From: Saccharicrinis carchari
GTDB taxonomy: Bacteria; Bacteroidota; Bacteroidia; Bacteroidales; Marinilabiliaceae
Assembly: GCF_900182605.1 (NCBI RefSeq)
Contig: NZ_FXTB01000014.1
Location: 1-55,371 of the forward strand
Length of the DNA stretch: 55,371 nucleotides
Reading direction: 5' to 3'
Of the stretch, positions 17,052-26,196 are shown one piece after another. Under the pieces are notes generated by a model. The model was not told where the DNA came from, made no database searches, and saw only the letters and a list, made by a program, of their open reading frames with translations. How positions within the stretch are numbered: the first letter of the stretch is position 1; the number at the start of each line of letters is the position of its first letter. A program made the translations under genes and the position numbers.

Positions 17052-20000
17052 TTAAACGCCATTAGTTTCTGCCTTCAGCCAATCCACTAATTTAGGGAAT
17101 TTCCTTAAGGTCTGTATCAGTCTTTCAAAGTCGAAATTTTCTGCATAAACTTTTATTTCATTGCCGTAACCGATGAAAAGTTTACAATTCATTTTCTCAG
17201 AAACATGAAGCAGGTTTAACCCAAACTCTTCAATTTCATTAATTACCTGATTTTTGATTACCTTTTCATATTCCGGCATAAATTCTAATTCGAGGGTCTC
17301 AATAAACGCCGGAATTTTCTGTTTAAGTTCTTCGGATAATTTACACACAGGCTTTCCAACACGGAAAGTATCCGGGCCGTCACGGGCTTCTGCTAACTCA
17401 TATTTTAGGTGTTTTTTCAACCTTTCGAAAAATTGCGCAATGTCCAAAGGCTTTAGCAGGTATTCGTCGAATATTTTTTTAATGTTATCCCTCTCTCCCG
17501 GACTTTTGATTGAAGCTGTGATCGCCATTATCGGTATTGACCTTGTAAGATTGCCATTCTTTAGAATTTTTGTTGTTTCGTAGCCATCCATAACCGGCAT
17601 AAGCAAGTCCATAAGAATTAGATCGGGGATATGTTTTTTTGCCATTTCAACGGCTTCTTTCCCATTTACAGCTTGCAAGACAGTTAAGGACGAATATGCA
17701 AGTAAGTCGATAAGCAGTTTACGGTTTTCATCGTTGTCGTCAACGATCAGTACTGTGGCAGGCTTAAATAACACGGTCGAAGTATCAAACGCCTTTTGCT
17801 TATCGTCGATGTCAGCGTCCAAGACCGGAACATTGGGAAGGTCGATTCTGAAAGTACTCCCTTTGCCGACTTCACTTATAAGACTGATAGTGCCCCCCAT
17901 TTTTCCGACTAATTTTTTAGTTATCGACAATCCAAGGCCCGTTCCTCCATATTTAACATGGTTTTGCCCCGACTGTTGATTAAATGGGTCGAAAATATAT
18001 TTTTGCTGATCAACGGGGATACCTATGCCGGTATCTTTCACCAGGATGGTCAGATCGACATTTGCTTCTTTTTCCCTGTTTTCTATGCTTAGGGCAACAG
18101 AACCTGTATCGGTAAATTTAACTGCGTTTCCGATAAGGTTGAACAGTATTTGCCTAAAACGGACTTCATCGAGAAGAAGCGTTTTTGTGAATGCTTTTTC
18201 ATATTCAATTGAGAGAACGATTCCTTTTTCCTTCACTTTTTCAGCAAACATATTTTCAATTTCACTGAACATATCACGAAGGTTGACAGGTACCGGAATG
18301 ATATCGATTTTACCGGCCTCTATCTTCGAAAGATCCAGGATATCATTGATGATCATTAGCAAGGTTTTACCGCTGCTGCGGATAGATTCGACCTGAGAGC
18401 GCTGTTTTTCATCTTTTGCCGACTTGGCGAGCAGGTCGGAAAATCCGATGACCGCGTTCATGGGCGTACGGATCTCATGGCTCATATTGGCAAGGAACTC
18501 GCTCTTGGCACGGTTTGCGGAATCGGCAGCCTGTTTCGCTTTTATTAAGTCTGCTTCGATCGATTTTCTAGCGCTGATATCAAACCTAACCGCAACATAT
18601 TGGTAAGGTTCCCCATTTTGGTCAAGAAAAGGAACGATCGTGGAATCTACCCAATAATAACTGCCATCCTTGGCTTTATTCTTAATCTCCCCCCTCCAGA
18701 CCTTGCCTTCGGAAATTGTGTTCCAAAGGTCAATAAAAAATCTCTGCTATGAAAACCGGAATTAATGATCCTATGGGTGTTGCCGACCAGCTCATCCCTA
18801 CTAAATTTTGATACCTTGCAGAATGTATCGTTTGCATGCATGATAATTCCTTTGCTGTCGGTAATGGCAACTAAGCTTGTTTCGTCCAGAGCGAGTTTGT
18901 AATCTGAGATTTCTTTAAGGCTTTGTTGTAATTTCTGTTCCGAAACTGTCAATTCCCTGGTTCTCTCGGCTACCATTTCTTCAAGATGCCCCCGGTATTT
19001 GATTATCTCTACTTCCGCTTTTTTCCTTTCCGTGATATCATGGAATGCGGTAATTAAAACCTGTTCACCATCAAGGGTCAGTAGCTTGAGAGACATTGAA
19101 CACCAGAACGGCCCCCCGTCAGATTTTTTTAATAATAGTTCGTAATTATCGACAAAACCCATTGTCCTGACAGCTCTCAGTAGAGAAATCTGATCCTTTT
19201 CATTATGATAGAAATAGGGCAGTTTTTGCCCGATGGTTTCAGATACAGAAATTTTAAACAGTTTACCAAAAGTCTCATTGGCGATGATGACCTCCATATT
19301 ATCCATTTTGCTCAAGATCATGGGTACGGGGGACGCTTCCATGATCGTGCGAGGCCTGTTTTCACTTTCTTTTAGTTCAACGGTTAATTTTTCCGCTATT
19401 TTTTGAGCATTGTACCGGGTGTTAATCAGTGACCGTGTGAGAAGGAACAATAGAATACTGATAATAAATCCTCCCACAAGTAGGCCCCATGCACCTAGGT
19501 AATCAATAAAAATGCCTCCTTCCCTTTGGGTAAATACGAGGGTCCACCGATGGCCATTGAAATCAATGGGCAAATCTAATGTGAATCGATCTTTTTCGGC
19601 TATTTTTTGTTCGTCGGGGTAATGGGATTCAAACAGCAACGATTCGGAAGAACGTATCAACCCATCATAAATATGTAAATAGTATATATGTAGGTTGTCC
19701 TCTAATTCCCAATTGCGCAGAATCCCGGAGATAAGGTCATTCATCCGGCAGGGGCTATAAACCCAGCCTTTAAGGGCTGCACGTCGTTGTTCAACAGTAT
19801 TGATCGCTAGCCCTTTTTGGTAGACCGGGACATATATCAAATTGCCCGCTTGCACATCCGATCCATTTTCCTGAACTAGGCGCACTTTACCCGAAAGTGC
19901 TGCCAAATCCATATCACGTGCACGCTCCATGGCTTCTTTGCGTACCGGTTCGGTCATCATGTCATAGCCGAAAGCCTGTAGGTTTTTCCCCGAAAAGGGT

Positions 20001-20424
20001 TCAATAAAGACATTGGACGTATATATCTCCCGCCCATATTCCGGCCAGACTACGTATTCCGGATACCCTTCGTCCCTTATTTGTCGGATATGCTCGTTTA
20101 GCTTATCTTTTGGTATTTTCAAAGAAAATCCTATCCCCAAGATACCGGGCAAATTGAGGTCAAGATTATAGTGACCGTTAAAATTCTTCCAATCCTCGCG
20201 GCTCACATGATCGGATGCGTTGAAAAAAGCAGCGCCGCTGCGGAGCAATAGCGCATGCGAATGCAATCGTGTTTCAATTTTTCGGCAATGTTTTTACTTT
20301 CAAACCTGAATTCAGCTTCATCTTTTTTATCAATCTCAGACTTAACATAAATGGTTGCTGCAAATGTAGCTAACAGGCTTATTGTTAATACTAACCATGA
20401 TACCCAATTATTTGTAGTCTTCAT
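17052..20424 (-). pseudogene. CHASE-domain hybrid histidine kinase, broken by two frameshifts
   Basis: Three consecutive frames make one ancestral gene. The N-terminus from 20424 (MKTTNNWVSWLVLTISLLAT) gives TM1 and the start of a CHASE sensor. The next frame carries the rest of CHASE, TM2 (WGLLVGGFIISILLFLLT) and two PAS domains. The last carries HisKA (MSHEIRTPMNAVIGF, at 18485), HATPase (GGTGLGLSIT) and a receiver (LILMDLLMPVMDGY) plus a short tail. Junction 1 near 20265 needs one extra T after GAT to read KHDLHSHALLL. Junction 2 at 18735-18740, a run of six A on the plus strand, needs a seventh to read DFFIDLWNTISEGK. Both are single-base losses in homopolymers, so sequencing error, decay or slippage are all possible. 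If corrected, it is a functional-looking membrane kinase of roughly 1120 aa. Confidence 0.85.
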
Positions 20425-21112
20425 AATTATTCGTGCAATTAAAAACAAAAGATATCGCATTTTTCTATCTTATCGATCCAGTTGTGAAAGGTTTGTGGGC
20501 TCGGGATGTGTTTGTTCCCTTTGTGCGGTGGGGTAGGGCCTGATAGCTTACCCCATCTTTGTTGACCTTAAAGGAGCAATGGTATGCTTATTGTCAGGTG
20601 GGGCTGTAACCGTTGATCTATCCGTTATTGACATGCAAGTTTGATCATGTCGCTTTTGGAATAATACAATAAGGCACCTGTGCCCGTAAAGTCCTTACCA
20701 ATTGGGTAAACCTCATATTTATTATCTGGTAGGATGTATTTACCTATTATATAGTTTTCATATTCGCCAGCCTTATTTTTTCTTCATATTATATTTCCAG
20801 GATTGGTTTTTGTCATTTCAGTTATTAGTCTAAACTTGCCCATATCTATTTTTTTAAGTTGGATTTAGTGAATAAAAATAATTTTAATGTGCTAAAAAGC
20901 CAATTTAATTTGCAACAATCGGGATCTATCAGGGGTTGGCGAGACTGATAAAGGAGCAAATTCCGCCTGCAAATCCCGACGTGCATACGAAGGTGGTGAG
21001 AGGGGCGCATTGGCGGTTATTTGAAAAAAGTCGAACTTAATCGGTAAGTTTCAACGGTCAATTATTAAGGCTTGCATATTGGAAGTATCCCGGAGTTAAT
21101 ATTTGCCGGTCC
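20425..21112. other. Mostly non-coding region upstream of CHASE kinase
   Basis: About 690 bp. It contains the promoter side of the CHASE kinase and a small broken frame (20625-20843). No other gene-like signal is seen. The phrase GTTTCAACGGTCAATTATTAAGG at about 21048 (first 12 bases shared) has a relative just after the 741-aa kinase at about 25024. Confidence 0.4.
20625..20843 (-). pseudogene. Small ORF with in-frame TGA
   Basis: Reads MGKFRLITEMTKTNPGNII, then an in-frame TGA, then RKNKAGEYENYIIGKY, then a stretch ending YSKSDMIKLACQ before TAA. The part after the stop has protein-like composition and ordinary residue use. It may be the relic of a small gene of about 72 codons, or a chance frame. 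No family recognised. Confidence 0.3.
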
Positions 21113-21346
21113 TTATGCTTGGGAGTGTAATTTCATATTTTCGAATAATTCTTTTGCTTCTATCCCCAGTACCGGGGCTACTTTTTCAAAATCCTCGACC
21201 GATGGATTTAACTTTCCTTTTTCTAATTGTGAAATATTTGCCTGTTTCGTCGATATTGCTTCTCCAAGTTGTAGTTGTGCCATTCCCTTGGCTATCCTCG
21301 GACGTTTTGTTTCTGCCCCCGGTTTCTTATTTGTTTGTTCACCCAT
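21113..21346 (-). CDS. XRE-family HTH regulator
   Basis: A 77-aa Cro/C1-type HTH protein. The HTH reads MAQLQLGEAISTKQANISQL followed by EKGKLNPSVEDFEKVAPVLG (about 22-62), and the N-terminal tail is basic. Such proteins are antitoxins or repressors of mobile elements. The divergent or partner gene is not obvious; the WL-x2-LP small protein gene lies upstream on the same strand (21733-21512). ATG start at 21346. Confidence 0.78.
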   Translation of the reverse strand: MGEQTNKKPGAETKRPRIAKGMAQLQLGEAISTKQANISQLEKGKLNPSVEDFEKVAPVLGIEAKELFENMKLHSQA

Positions 21347-21511
21347 ATTCTTAATATCCGTGTTTATTTATTTTATAAATGGCTTTGGTTTCGTCATTTT
21401 TTGAGACAAAATATGATAATATTGCTTTTTGACCTTTCGTTCCTTAGTTTTTGTGCTTCGGCTTATTATCGTTGGCGCGATGTTTATGTTGTGTCCGTTT
21501 TTTATCTATTG

Positions 21512-21733
21512 TCAGTCTTCTTCTACCCCTTTAATTTCTTCCAGATACCAAGCTTGGAACGGTATCGACTTGAGGGAATAAGAGAAACCTTTATCGAAAA
21601 AATCGACAGCGATATTTTTGGGCAGTGTGCCAAGCCAATGCCGCCAGTCTTGCTCTGTCGGTTCGTTGATGTCGAACTGCGAATAGTACTTTATGGCTCT
21701 TTCGGCTTCCTGTCCTAAATCTTTTTCTTTCAT
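21512..21733 (-). CDS. Small hypothetical protein, WL-x2-LP family, second copy
   Basis: A 73-aa protein containing HWLGTLPKNIAVDFFDKGFS, then PFQAWYLEEIKG. It aligns with the central part of the 122-aa product at 9424-9792 but lacks its extra N-terminal residues. Both copies are near XRE-type regulators and upstream of a big kinase. Function unknown. ATG at 21733, with a strong bidirectional hairpin just upstream (21764-21790). Confidence 0.6.
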   Translation of the reverse strand: MKEKDLGQEAERAIKYYSQFDINEPTEQDWRHWLGTLPKNIAVDFFDKGFSYSLKSIPFQAWYLEEIKGVEED

Positions 21734-21763
21734 TTTTCAAGTTTGCTTTGTTTGAATTTTATA

Positions 21764-21790
21764 ACCAAAGGGTGATCGTGACCCTTTGGT
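21764..21790. terminator. Perfect 10-bp stem hairpin
   Basis: ACCAAAGGGT, 7-nt loop, ACCCTTTGGT. It lies 30 bp upstream of the minus-strand start at 21733, so it may terminate transcription from the decayed regulator region at 22.2 kb or serve as an operator. Confidence 0.55.
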
Positions 21791-22094
21791 CGTTTGATAT
21801 TGCTATATGGCCGTAACCGTTGGGAAGGAATTTAATTCGGTAGGGACTTGAACCTTTGATTCTATGTGGTTTTGGTTTTATATTGGGGATTGATGTACCG
21901 CTGAAGTGTCCTGTCCGTAAAATTATTTCATTCCCAACTTTCTCTATTGTTTGTTCTTTCTCATTTTTGTAAATGTTCTTCCATTCGGGATTGCGGTCGA
22001 CCGATTCGACTGGAAAAAGTCTGTTTCAATCGTCTTTTTTCAATTCTTTTATGCTCTTTTTCTTTGGTGGGTTCTAATTGTAGCTTACGAAAAT

Positions 22095-22193
22095 ATAAAC
22101 AAATGATCCCATATATATCTTTATTGCAAGTTTTGTTTATACTCCCGATTGGGTCGGTATCCGTACTTTATTTGTCCATTCTTCTTCTTACCA
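22095..22193. repeat. About 100-bp repeat, copy 1
   Basis: Closely matches 30113-30210. Shared features: TAAACAAATGATCCC, ATATATCTTTATTG, AAGTTTTGTTTA, GGGTCGGTATCCGT, CTTTATTTGTC and CATTCTTCTTCTT. The segment is bounded by an inverted repeat (TAAACAAA ... TTTGTTTA, 9 bp at the second site). Here it overlaps the remnant of an XRE regulator; at the second site it lies directly upstream of the metallo-beta-lactamase. Confidence 0.7.
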
Positions 22194-22234
22194 TGATTGT
22201 TTTAACCTCGCAACGGACACTTGAATTTATCCAT
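22150..22234 (-). pseudogene. Decayed 5' end of an XRE regulator gene
   Basis: Starting from the ATG complementary to 22232-22234 the sequence encodes MDKFK, then after one frameshift SVARLKQS, matching MNRFKATVARLKQES of the intact regulator at 10458-10721. Stops follow. The paired operators at 22243-22287 are still in place upstream. This supports a duplication of the regulator and kinase unit followed by decay of the regulator. Confidence 0.55.
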
Positions 22235-22242
22235 GCCTATAG

Positions 22243-22287
22243 TTTGCCAATCGCAAATTTAACAATTGGAGGTTTGCTATTCGAAAA
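22243..22287. promoter_or_regulatory. Paired operator, second copy
   Basis: TTTGCCAATCGCAAA (22243-22257) and TTTGCTATTCGAAAA (22273-22287), again exactly 30 bp apart, as at 10731 and 10761. The second half-site has lost its symmetry. Confidence 0.65.
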
Positions 22288-22410
22288 CCATGAGGTGTTC
22301 AAGAAATCATCAAGAATAAAATACAGAAAATCGAGATAGTCGGGGAGGGGACGAGCAACCCAAACCTTAATCTAGTTCATGAATTTTATGTGTTGTTTTA
22401 TTAAATTATA

Positions 22411-22558
22411 AAAAACAAGAGGAAGCCTTTACGTTTAAAGGCCTCCCCTTATCGTTTGCAAAATTTGTGAACAAATAATTAATCACGCCCAAATATACGA
22501 TAATTGCTTGCTGTGGTTACATGATGTGAAAATTAGTTCAGTCAGCATGTAACATTTT
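22411..22558. repeat. Upstream block repeated before two kinases, copy 2
   Basis: Counterpart of 10903-11043. It includes a terminator-like hairpin (GAGGAAGCCTTTA ... TAAAGGCCTCCCC, 22419-22447) and the phrase AATCACGCCCAAATATACGAT. The 741-aa kinase starts 220 bp downstream. The remaining stretch to 22778 is AT-rich with no gene. Confidence 0.68.
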
Positions 22559-22778
22559 TGTTGTTAACAAGTATAACGAGAGAATCAGACCTATAGGTAT
22601 TAATCTTTGCACAATACAAATACCTCCTGCACCTATTCTAATATTTTTACTTTTCTTAATATCCTGATCATCAAAACTAAATATGTTGATCAAAACTATA
22701 CATAAATCTATTACAAGTTATAACCCTAAGCTCTAATAACATTTAAACGATCCTCAAATTATATATTATCATACAATC

Positions 22779-25004
22779 ATGAATTTTAAACTGCTGATCG
22801 AGAAATCCCCAATTTGTATTGCTAAAGTTAGTCTTGAAAACAAAATATTATATGCCAATCCGGCATGGTCTGCTTTTACAGGTTATTCAAATGAAGAATT
22901 AGCATCAAAAAAATATACGGAGATTACTCACCCCGATGATATCGACACGGACATTGCGCTGACCAAGAAATTGTCGGGCGGGGAAATTACCGAATATAGG
23001 CTTGAAAAGAGGTACATACACAAAAGCGGCAAAATAATCTGGGGTGACTTGTTCGTTGTATTGCTTCCCGATGAACAAGGTGACGCTGACTATTCGATCT
23101 TTTCTTCGGTGATTGACATTACCGACAAGAAGGAAAATGAAGTACAAATAAGTCATTCGGAAAAAATAGCTAAAATGGGGAGCTGGGAATGGGACATTTT
23201 AAACAATGTTACCAAATGGTCTGATAATATGTATCGTTTATTTGGGTCGGATCCGGGCAGTGTCGTTCCCTCGTACGATTATTTTATGGGCAGGGTACAT
23301 CCAAACGATCAATTTGTTATTGCCAAGGCATATGAGCAATTGTTGGGCCTCAAAAACAAGATTGAAATTGAATTTCGTGTACTTCTACCAGGAAATGCGA
23401 TCATGTGGATGCAGAATAGTATTCAGCCATACTACATTAACGATAAACTGGTTAAGCTCAGGGGGGTCAATGTTGATATTACGGAACGGAAAACAAACGA
23501 AATTGCTATATTAAAAAAAAGGGATGCCTTGCGACAAGCCCAGGTCGTTGCCAATATGGGGAGTTGGGAGTATGATCCGGTCAAGGACATTTGCAGTTGG
23601 TCCAAGAATATGTTCCATCTTTTAAAAGTTGATCTGGAACATACTGATCTTGCTTTTGATTTTTTAAAAAGTTTGGTGCACCCCGACGACAGACATAAAA
23701 TTATAGACGGCAAGGATTGGTTGATCAAGTGTCGGAAAATATTCATACAAGAATTTCGATGTATATTGCCCGACAATGATATTGTATGGATAGAAAGCCA
23801 CGTTCAGCCTATTTGCGAGAACAACCAGATCGTTACTGTCAGAGGTGTATTTATCGATATAACGGAAAGAAAAATGAAGGAAAATGAACTATTGATATTT
23901 TCCAAGGGCGTGGAGCAGAGTCCGATATCGATTATTATTACGGACAATAAAGCAAACATCGAATATGTCAACCAAAAATTCACCGAAATTACGGGATACG
24001 GAAAAGACGAAGTTATAACGAGGAATCCCAACATCCTGAGATCGTTTAAGGTGAACAAGCAGGTGTATGTCGATATGTGGGCGGCAATAAACTCAGGCAA
24101 GGTGTGGAAAGGAGAACTAATCAATAAGCGAAAGTCCGGGGATTTTTATTGGGAGCGTAAAACAATCTCTTCCATAGTTGATGAATATGGGAATATAATT
24201 AACTATGTTTCTTTCGGGGAAGACATCACAAGCCAAAAGAAAATTGAACAAGATCTGATTGCGGCAAAAGAAAAAGCGGAGGAAAGTGACATGCTCAAGA
24301 CAGCCTTTATACAAAATATATCACACGAGATAAGGACACCGATGAATTCGCTTCTTGGCTTTGTGGAATTGTTAAAGGAACCGGACCTGGAACCAGAATC
24401 GAGGAATGAATTTGTGGAAGTCATCAATCAAAGCGGAACCAGACTGTTGAATACGGTGAATGATATTATGGAGATTTCCAAAATAGAATCAGGCGTTAAG
24501 AATATTCACACAAGTGCAGTTAATGTTCACCAATTAATACAGCAGAATATTATTTCCTTTAAAGCCCGGGCTTTAAAAAAGGGTTTAGACCTACGATTGT
24601 CAGAAACGTGCCTGACCGGGAAAAAGGCAGATATACAAACTGACCAAACCAAATTGGGCAATATTCTGGTGAACTTAACAAACAACGCGTTAAAATTTAC
24701 GGAAACAGGCCATATCGAAATTGGAAACTACTTAGCTAAAGATGAGCTTGTATTTTTTGTAAAGGATACCGGTATCGGAATTTCTGAAACGCACAAAGAA
24801 TTAATTTTTGATAGATTTACGCAAGTCGATTTACGTCTTACAAGGACGTATGAAGGCACAGGACTGGGACTCTCTATTGTTAAAGCTTATGTTGATGCAC
24901 TCAAAGGCAGGATATGGATCAATTCGGAAGTAGGAAAAGGAAGCACGTTCTATTTTTCAATTCCCTACGTGCCTACAGACAACAGTAATTTCCCATTGGA
25001 ATAA
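22779..25004 (+). CDS. Soluble multi-PAS histidine kinase
   Basis: A 741-aa protein without membrane segments. Four PAS/PAC modules lie at about 5-120, 130-245, 260-370 and 375-490; PAC boundaries are marked by DITDKKEN, DITERKTN, DITERKMK and DITSQKK. HisKA has phosphoacceptor His516 in ISHEIRTPMNSLLGF. HATPase has N box NLTNNALKFTETGH, G1 DTGIGIS and G2 GTGLGLSIV. No receiver follows, so a separate response regulator is needed; none lies adjacent. A starting PAS fold without a signal peptide suggests an intracellular cue such as redox state or a small ligand. PAS domains 2 and 3 resemble each other (MGSWEWD, MGSWEYD), suggesting internal duplication. Confidence 0.9.
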   Translation: MNFKLLIEKSPICIAKVSLENKILYANPAWSAFTGYSNEELASKKYTEITHPDDIDTDIALTKKLSGGEITEYRLEKRYIHKSGKIIWGDLFVVLLPDEQGDADYSIFSSVIDITDKKENEVQISHSEKIAKMGSWEWDILNNVTKWSDNMYRLFGSDPGSVVPSYDYFMGRVHPNDQFVIAKAYEQLLGLKNKIEIEFRVLLPGNAIMWMQNSIQPYYINDKLVKLRGVNVDITERKTNEIAILKKRDALRQAQVVANMGSWEYDPVKDICSWSKNMFHLLKVDLEHTDLAFDFLKSLVHPDDRHKIIDGKDWLIKCRKIFIQEFRCILPDNDIVWIESHVQPICENNQIVTVRGVFIDITERKMKENELLIFSKGVEQSPISIIITDNKANIEYVNQKFTEITGYGKDEVITRNPNILRSFKVNKQVYVDMWAAINSGKVWKGELINKRKSGDFYWERKTISSIVDEYGNIINYVSFGEDITSQKKIEQDLIAAKEKAEESDMLKTAFIQNISHEIRTPMNSLLGFVELLKEPDLEPESRNEFVEVINQSGTRLLNTVNDIMEISKIESGVKNIHTSAVNVHQLIQQNIISFKARALKKGLDLRLSETCLTGKKADIQTDQTKLGNILVNLTNNALKFTETGHIEIGNYLAKDELVFFVKDTGIGISETHKELIFDRFTQVDLRLTRTYEGTGLGLSIVKAYVDALKGRIWINSEVGKGSTFYFSIPYVPTDNSNFPLE

Positions 25005-25108
25005 ACGGCAACCGCACAGCAGGTTTCAACGGTCCATTGATAAGGTGATAGGGAGGAGGTATCGAGAGCGTAAGACATCTTGATTCTTATGGTTTATTAA
25101 TACATAAA

Positions 25109-25363
25109 CTATGTGCAAGCCGTATCAATTTTAAAAATACGACTAATGATGTCGGGGTATTTGTAGCAAAAATTCTTGATAACCCAGATTTTAAGTTGGG
25201 TATGTTCCCGTGAAGAAATCCATTGCAATGACTTTATTAATTCCCTTTTAAACCTTTCCTTGTTGTTGCCAACCTCCTCTAATACTTTCTTTTGATGGTC
25301 TAACATCGTGGGAATAAAATTTTGGTCTATGCTGCTGCCATCATTATAACATGTTTTATCCAT
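25109..25363 (-). CDS. Small hypothetical protein following Hsp20-like gene
   Basis: An 84-aa helical protein (MDKTCYNDGSS..., with LDHQKKVLEEVGNNKERFKR and LIKSLQWISSREHTQLKIWV). No family recognised. Its start codon overlaps the end of the upstream Hsp20-like gene by 8 nt, so the two are translated as a unit and probably act together. Confidence 0.55.
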   Translation of the reverse strand: MDKTCYNDGSSIDQNFIPTMLDHQKKVLEEVGNNKERFKRELIKSLQWISSREHTQLKIWVIKNFCYKYPDIISRIFKIDTACT

Positions 25364-25769
25364 AATAAGGTTCTTTAAACGAGGTGGTAAATGTACAGTT
25401 ATCAGGTGAATCTTTTCTGGGGATAACTAAGGCCAATGATTTTTTTTTATGCTCAAAAACCATTTTGTCCAGATCCATATCGTCCGAAATAACTATTTTT
25501 TTACGGAACAAGAAGGAGGGTATTCCTTCTTTAGCAGGTTCTACATCTTTTATAATCTCACTTTGGGCTCTCAGCAAAATTTCATTGGACGTTATTTCAA
25601 TCGAGATATCTTCGTCTGCAATATTAGAAACAATATATTCAAATTTACAAGTATCCGGATTTTGTGAAATATACTCTTCTATTGGTATTTTTATTCCTTT
25701 CTTTTCTTCCCACGTCCATTTGGAGAAGGGACAGAACCACATTCCTGTATGTAGGTCATACTTTATCAT
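25356..25769 (-). CDS. Hsp20/alpha-crystallin-like protein
   Basis: 137 aa from the ATG at 25769 (MIKYDLHTGMWFCPFSKW); an upstream in-frame ATG at 25832 would add 21 hydrophobic residues. The C-terminal 90 residues follow the small heat shock fold: NIADEDISIEITSNEILLRA, then FLFRKKIVISDDMDLDKMVF and a short LALVIPRK strand corresponding to the family's GVLTLTIPK. The N-terminal part is unusual, with WFCPFSKWTWEEKK. It could be a divergent chaperone or a CS/Hsp20-fold adaptor. It is co-transcribed with an 84-aa unknown. Confidence 0.55.
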   Translation of the reverse strand: MIKYDLHTGMWFCPFSKWTWEEKKGIKIPIEEYISQNPDTCKFEYIVSNIADEDISIEITSNEILLRAQSEIIKDVEPAKEGIPSFLFRKKIVISDDMDLDKMVFEHKKKSLALVIPRKDSPDNCTFTTSFKEPYYG

Positions 25770-25832
25770 TGGTATTAGAATAAACTTGAAATGAATACAA
25801 AGTGATATTTGTATGTTTACAAGATACGACAT

Positions 25833-26196
25833 AAATAATTAGATAGCAATACAATAAAGGGGAGTTGACCATAGGATGTCTTTGTCAATTGTCGGAATGG
25901 GATTATTCACATGGGAAAACAACAAGTTAGAGAGCATAGCCTCGAAACTAGTGTAATAGGGGGGTCAACTTAGTCCGGATTATCCACGTAGGGTGATTCT
26001 TGGAGGTGAAGCCTACCTGCGAAAACGGCAAACGATAGTACATCCATCAGGATATAAAGAGATAAGAAACAGCTTTAGGCCGTTTCTTATTTTTACGATC
26101 TCACATTGTCCGCACAGGACTTTGGAATAAAAAAAATTATGTGAAAGTTTTTTTGTATATTGAGATAATTTTAATATAAATGACAAATATTCAAAA
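25833..26196. other. Intergenic region with an orphan terminator hairpin
   Basis: About 360 bp between divergent genes. The only clear structure is a hairpin, ATAAGAAAC (26062-26070) / GTTTCTTAT (26082-26090), followed by TTTT. No gene ends near it, so it may mark a lost gene or an attenuator upstream of the TlpA-like gene. Confidence 0.5.
26062..26094 (+). terminator. Terminator-like hairpin
   Basis: A 9-bp perfect stem with an 11-nt loop and a downstream T-run; about 100 bp upstream of the TlpA-like lipoprotein start. Confidence 0.6.

Noticed and set aside
18485-18487. ATG at the HisKA motif as a gene start for a 477-aa kinase
   Set aside because: Coding sequence with PAS and linker continues upstream in the same frame to the frameshift near 18735, so this is an internal methionine of the CHASE kinase.
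21947-22339. 130-codon plus-strand frame rich in Cys, Leu and Ser
   Set aside because: It runs antisense through the decayed XRE regulator, the 100-bp repeat and the operator pair, so it is a shadow.
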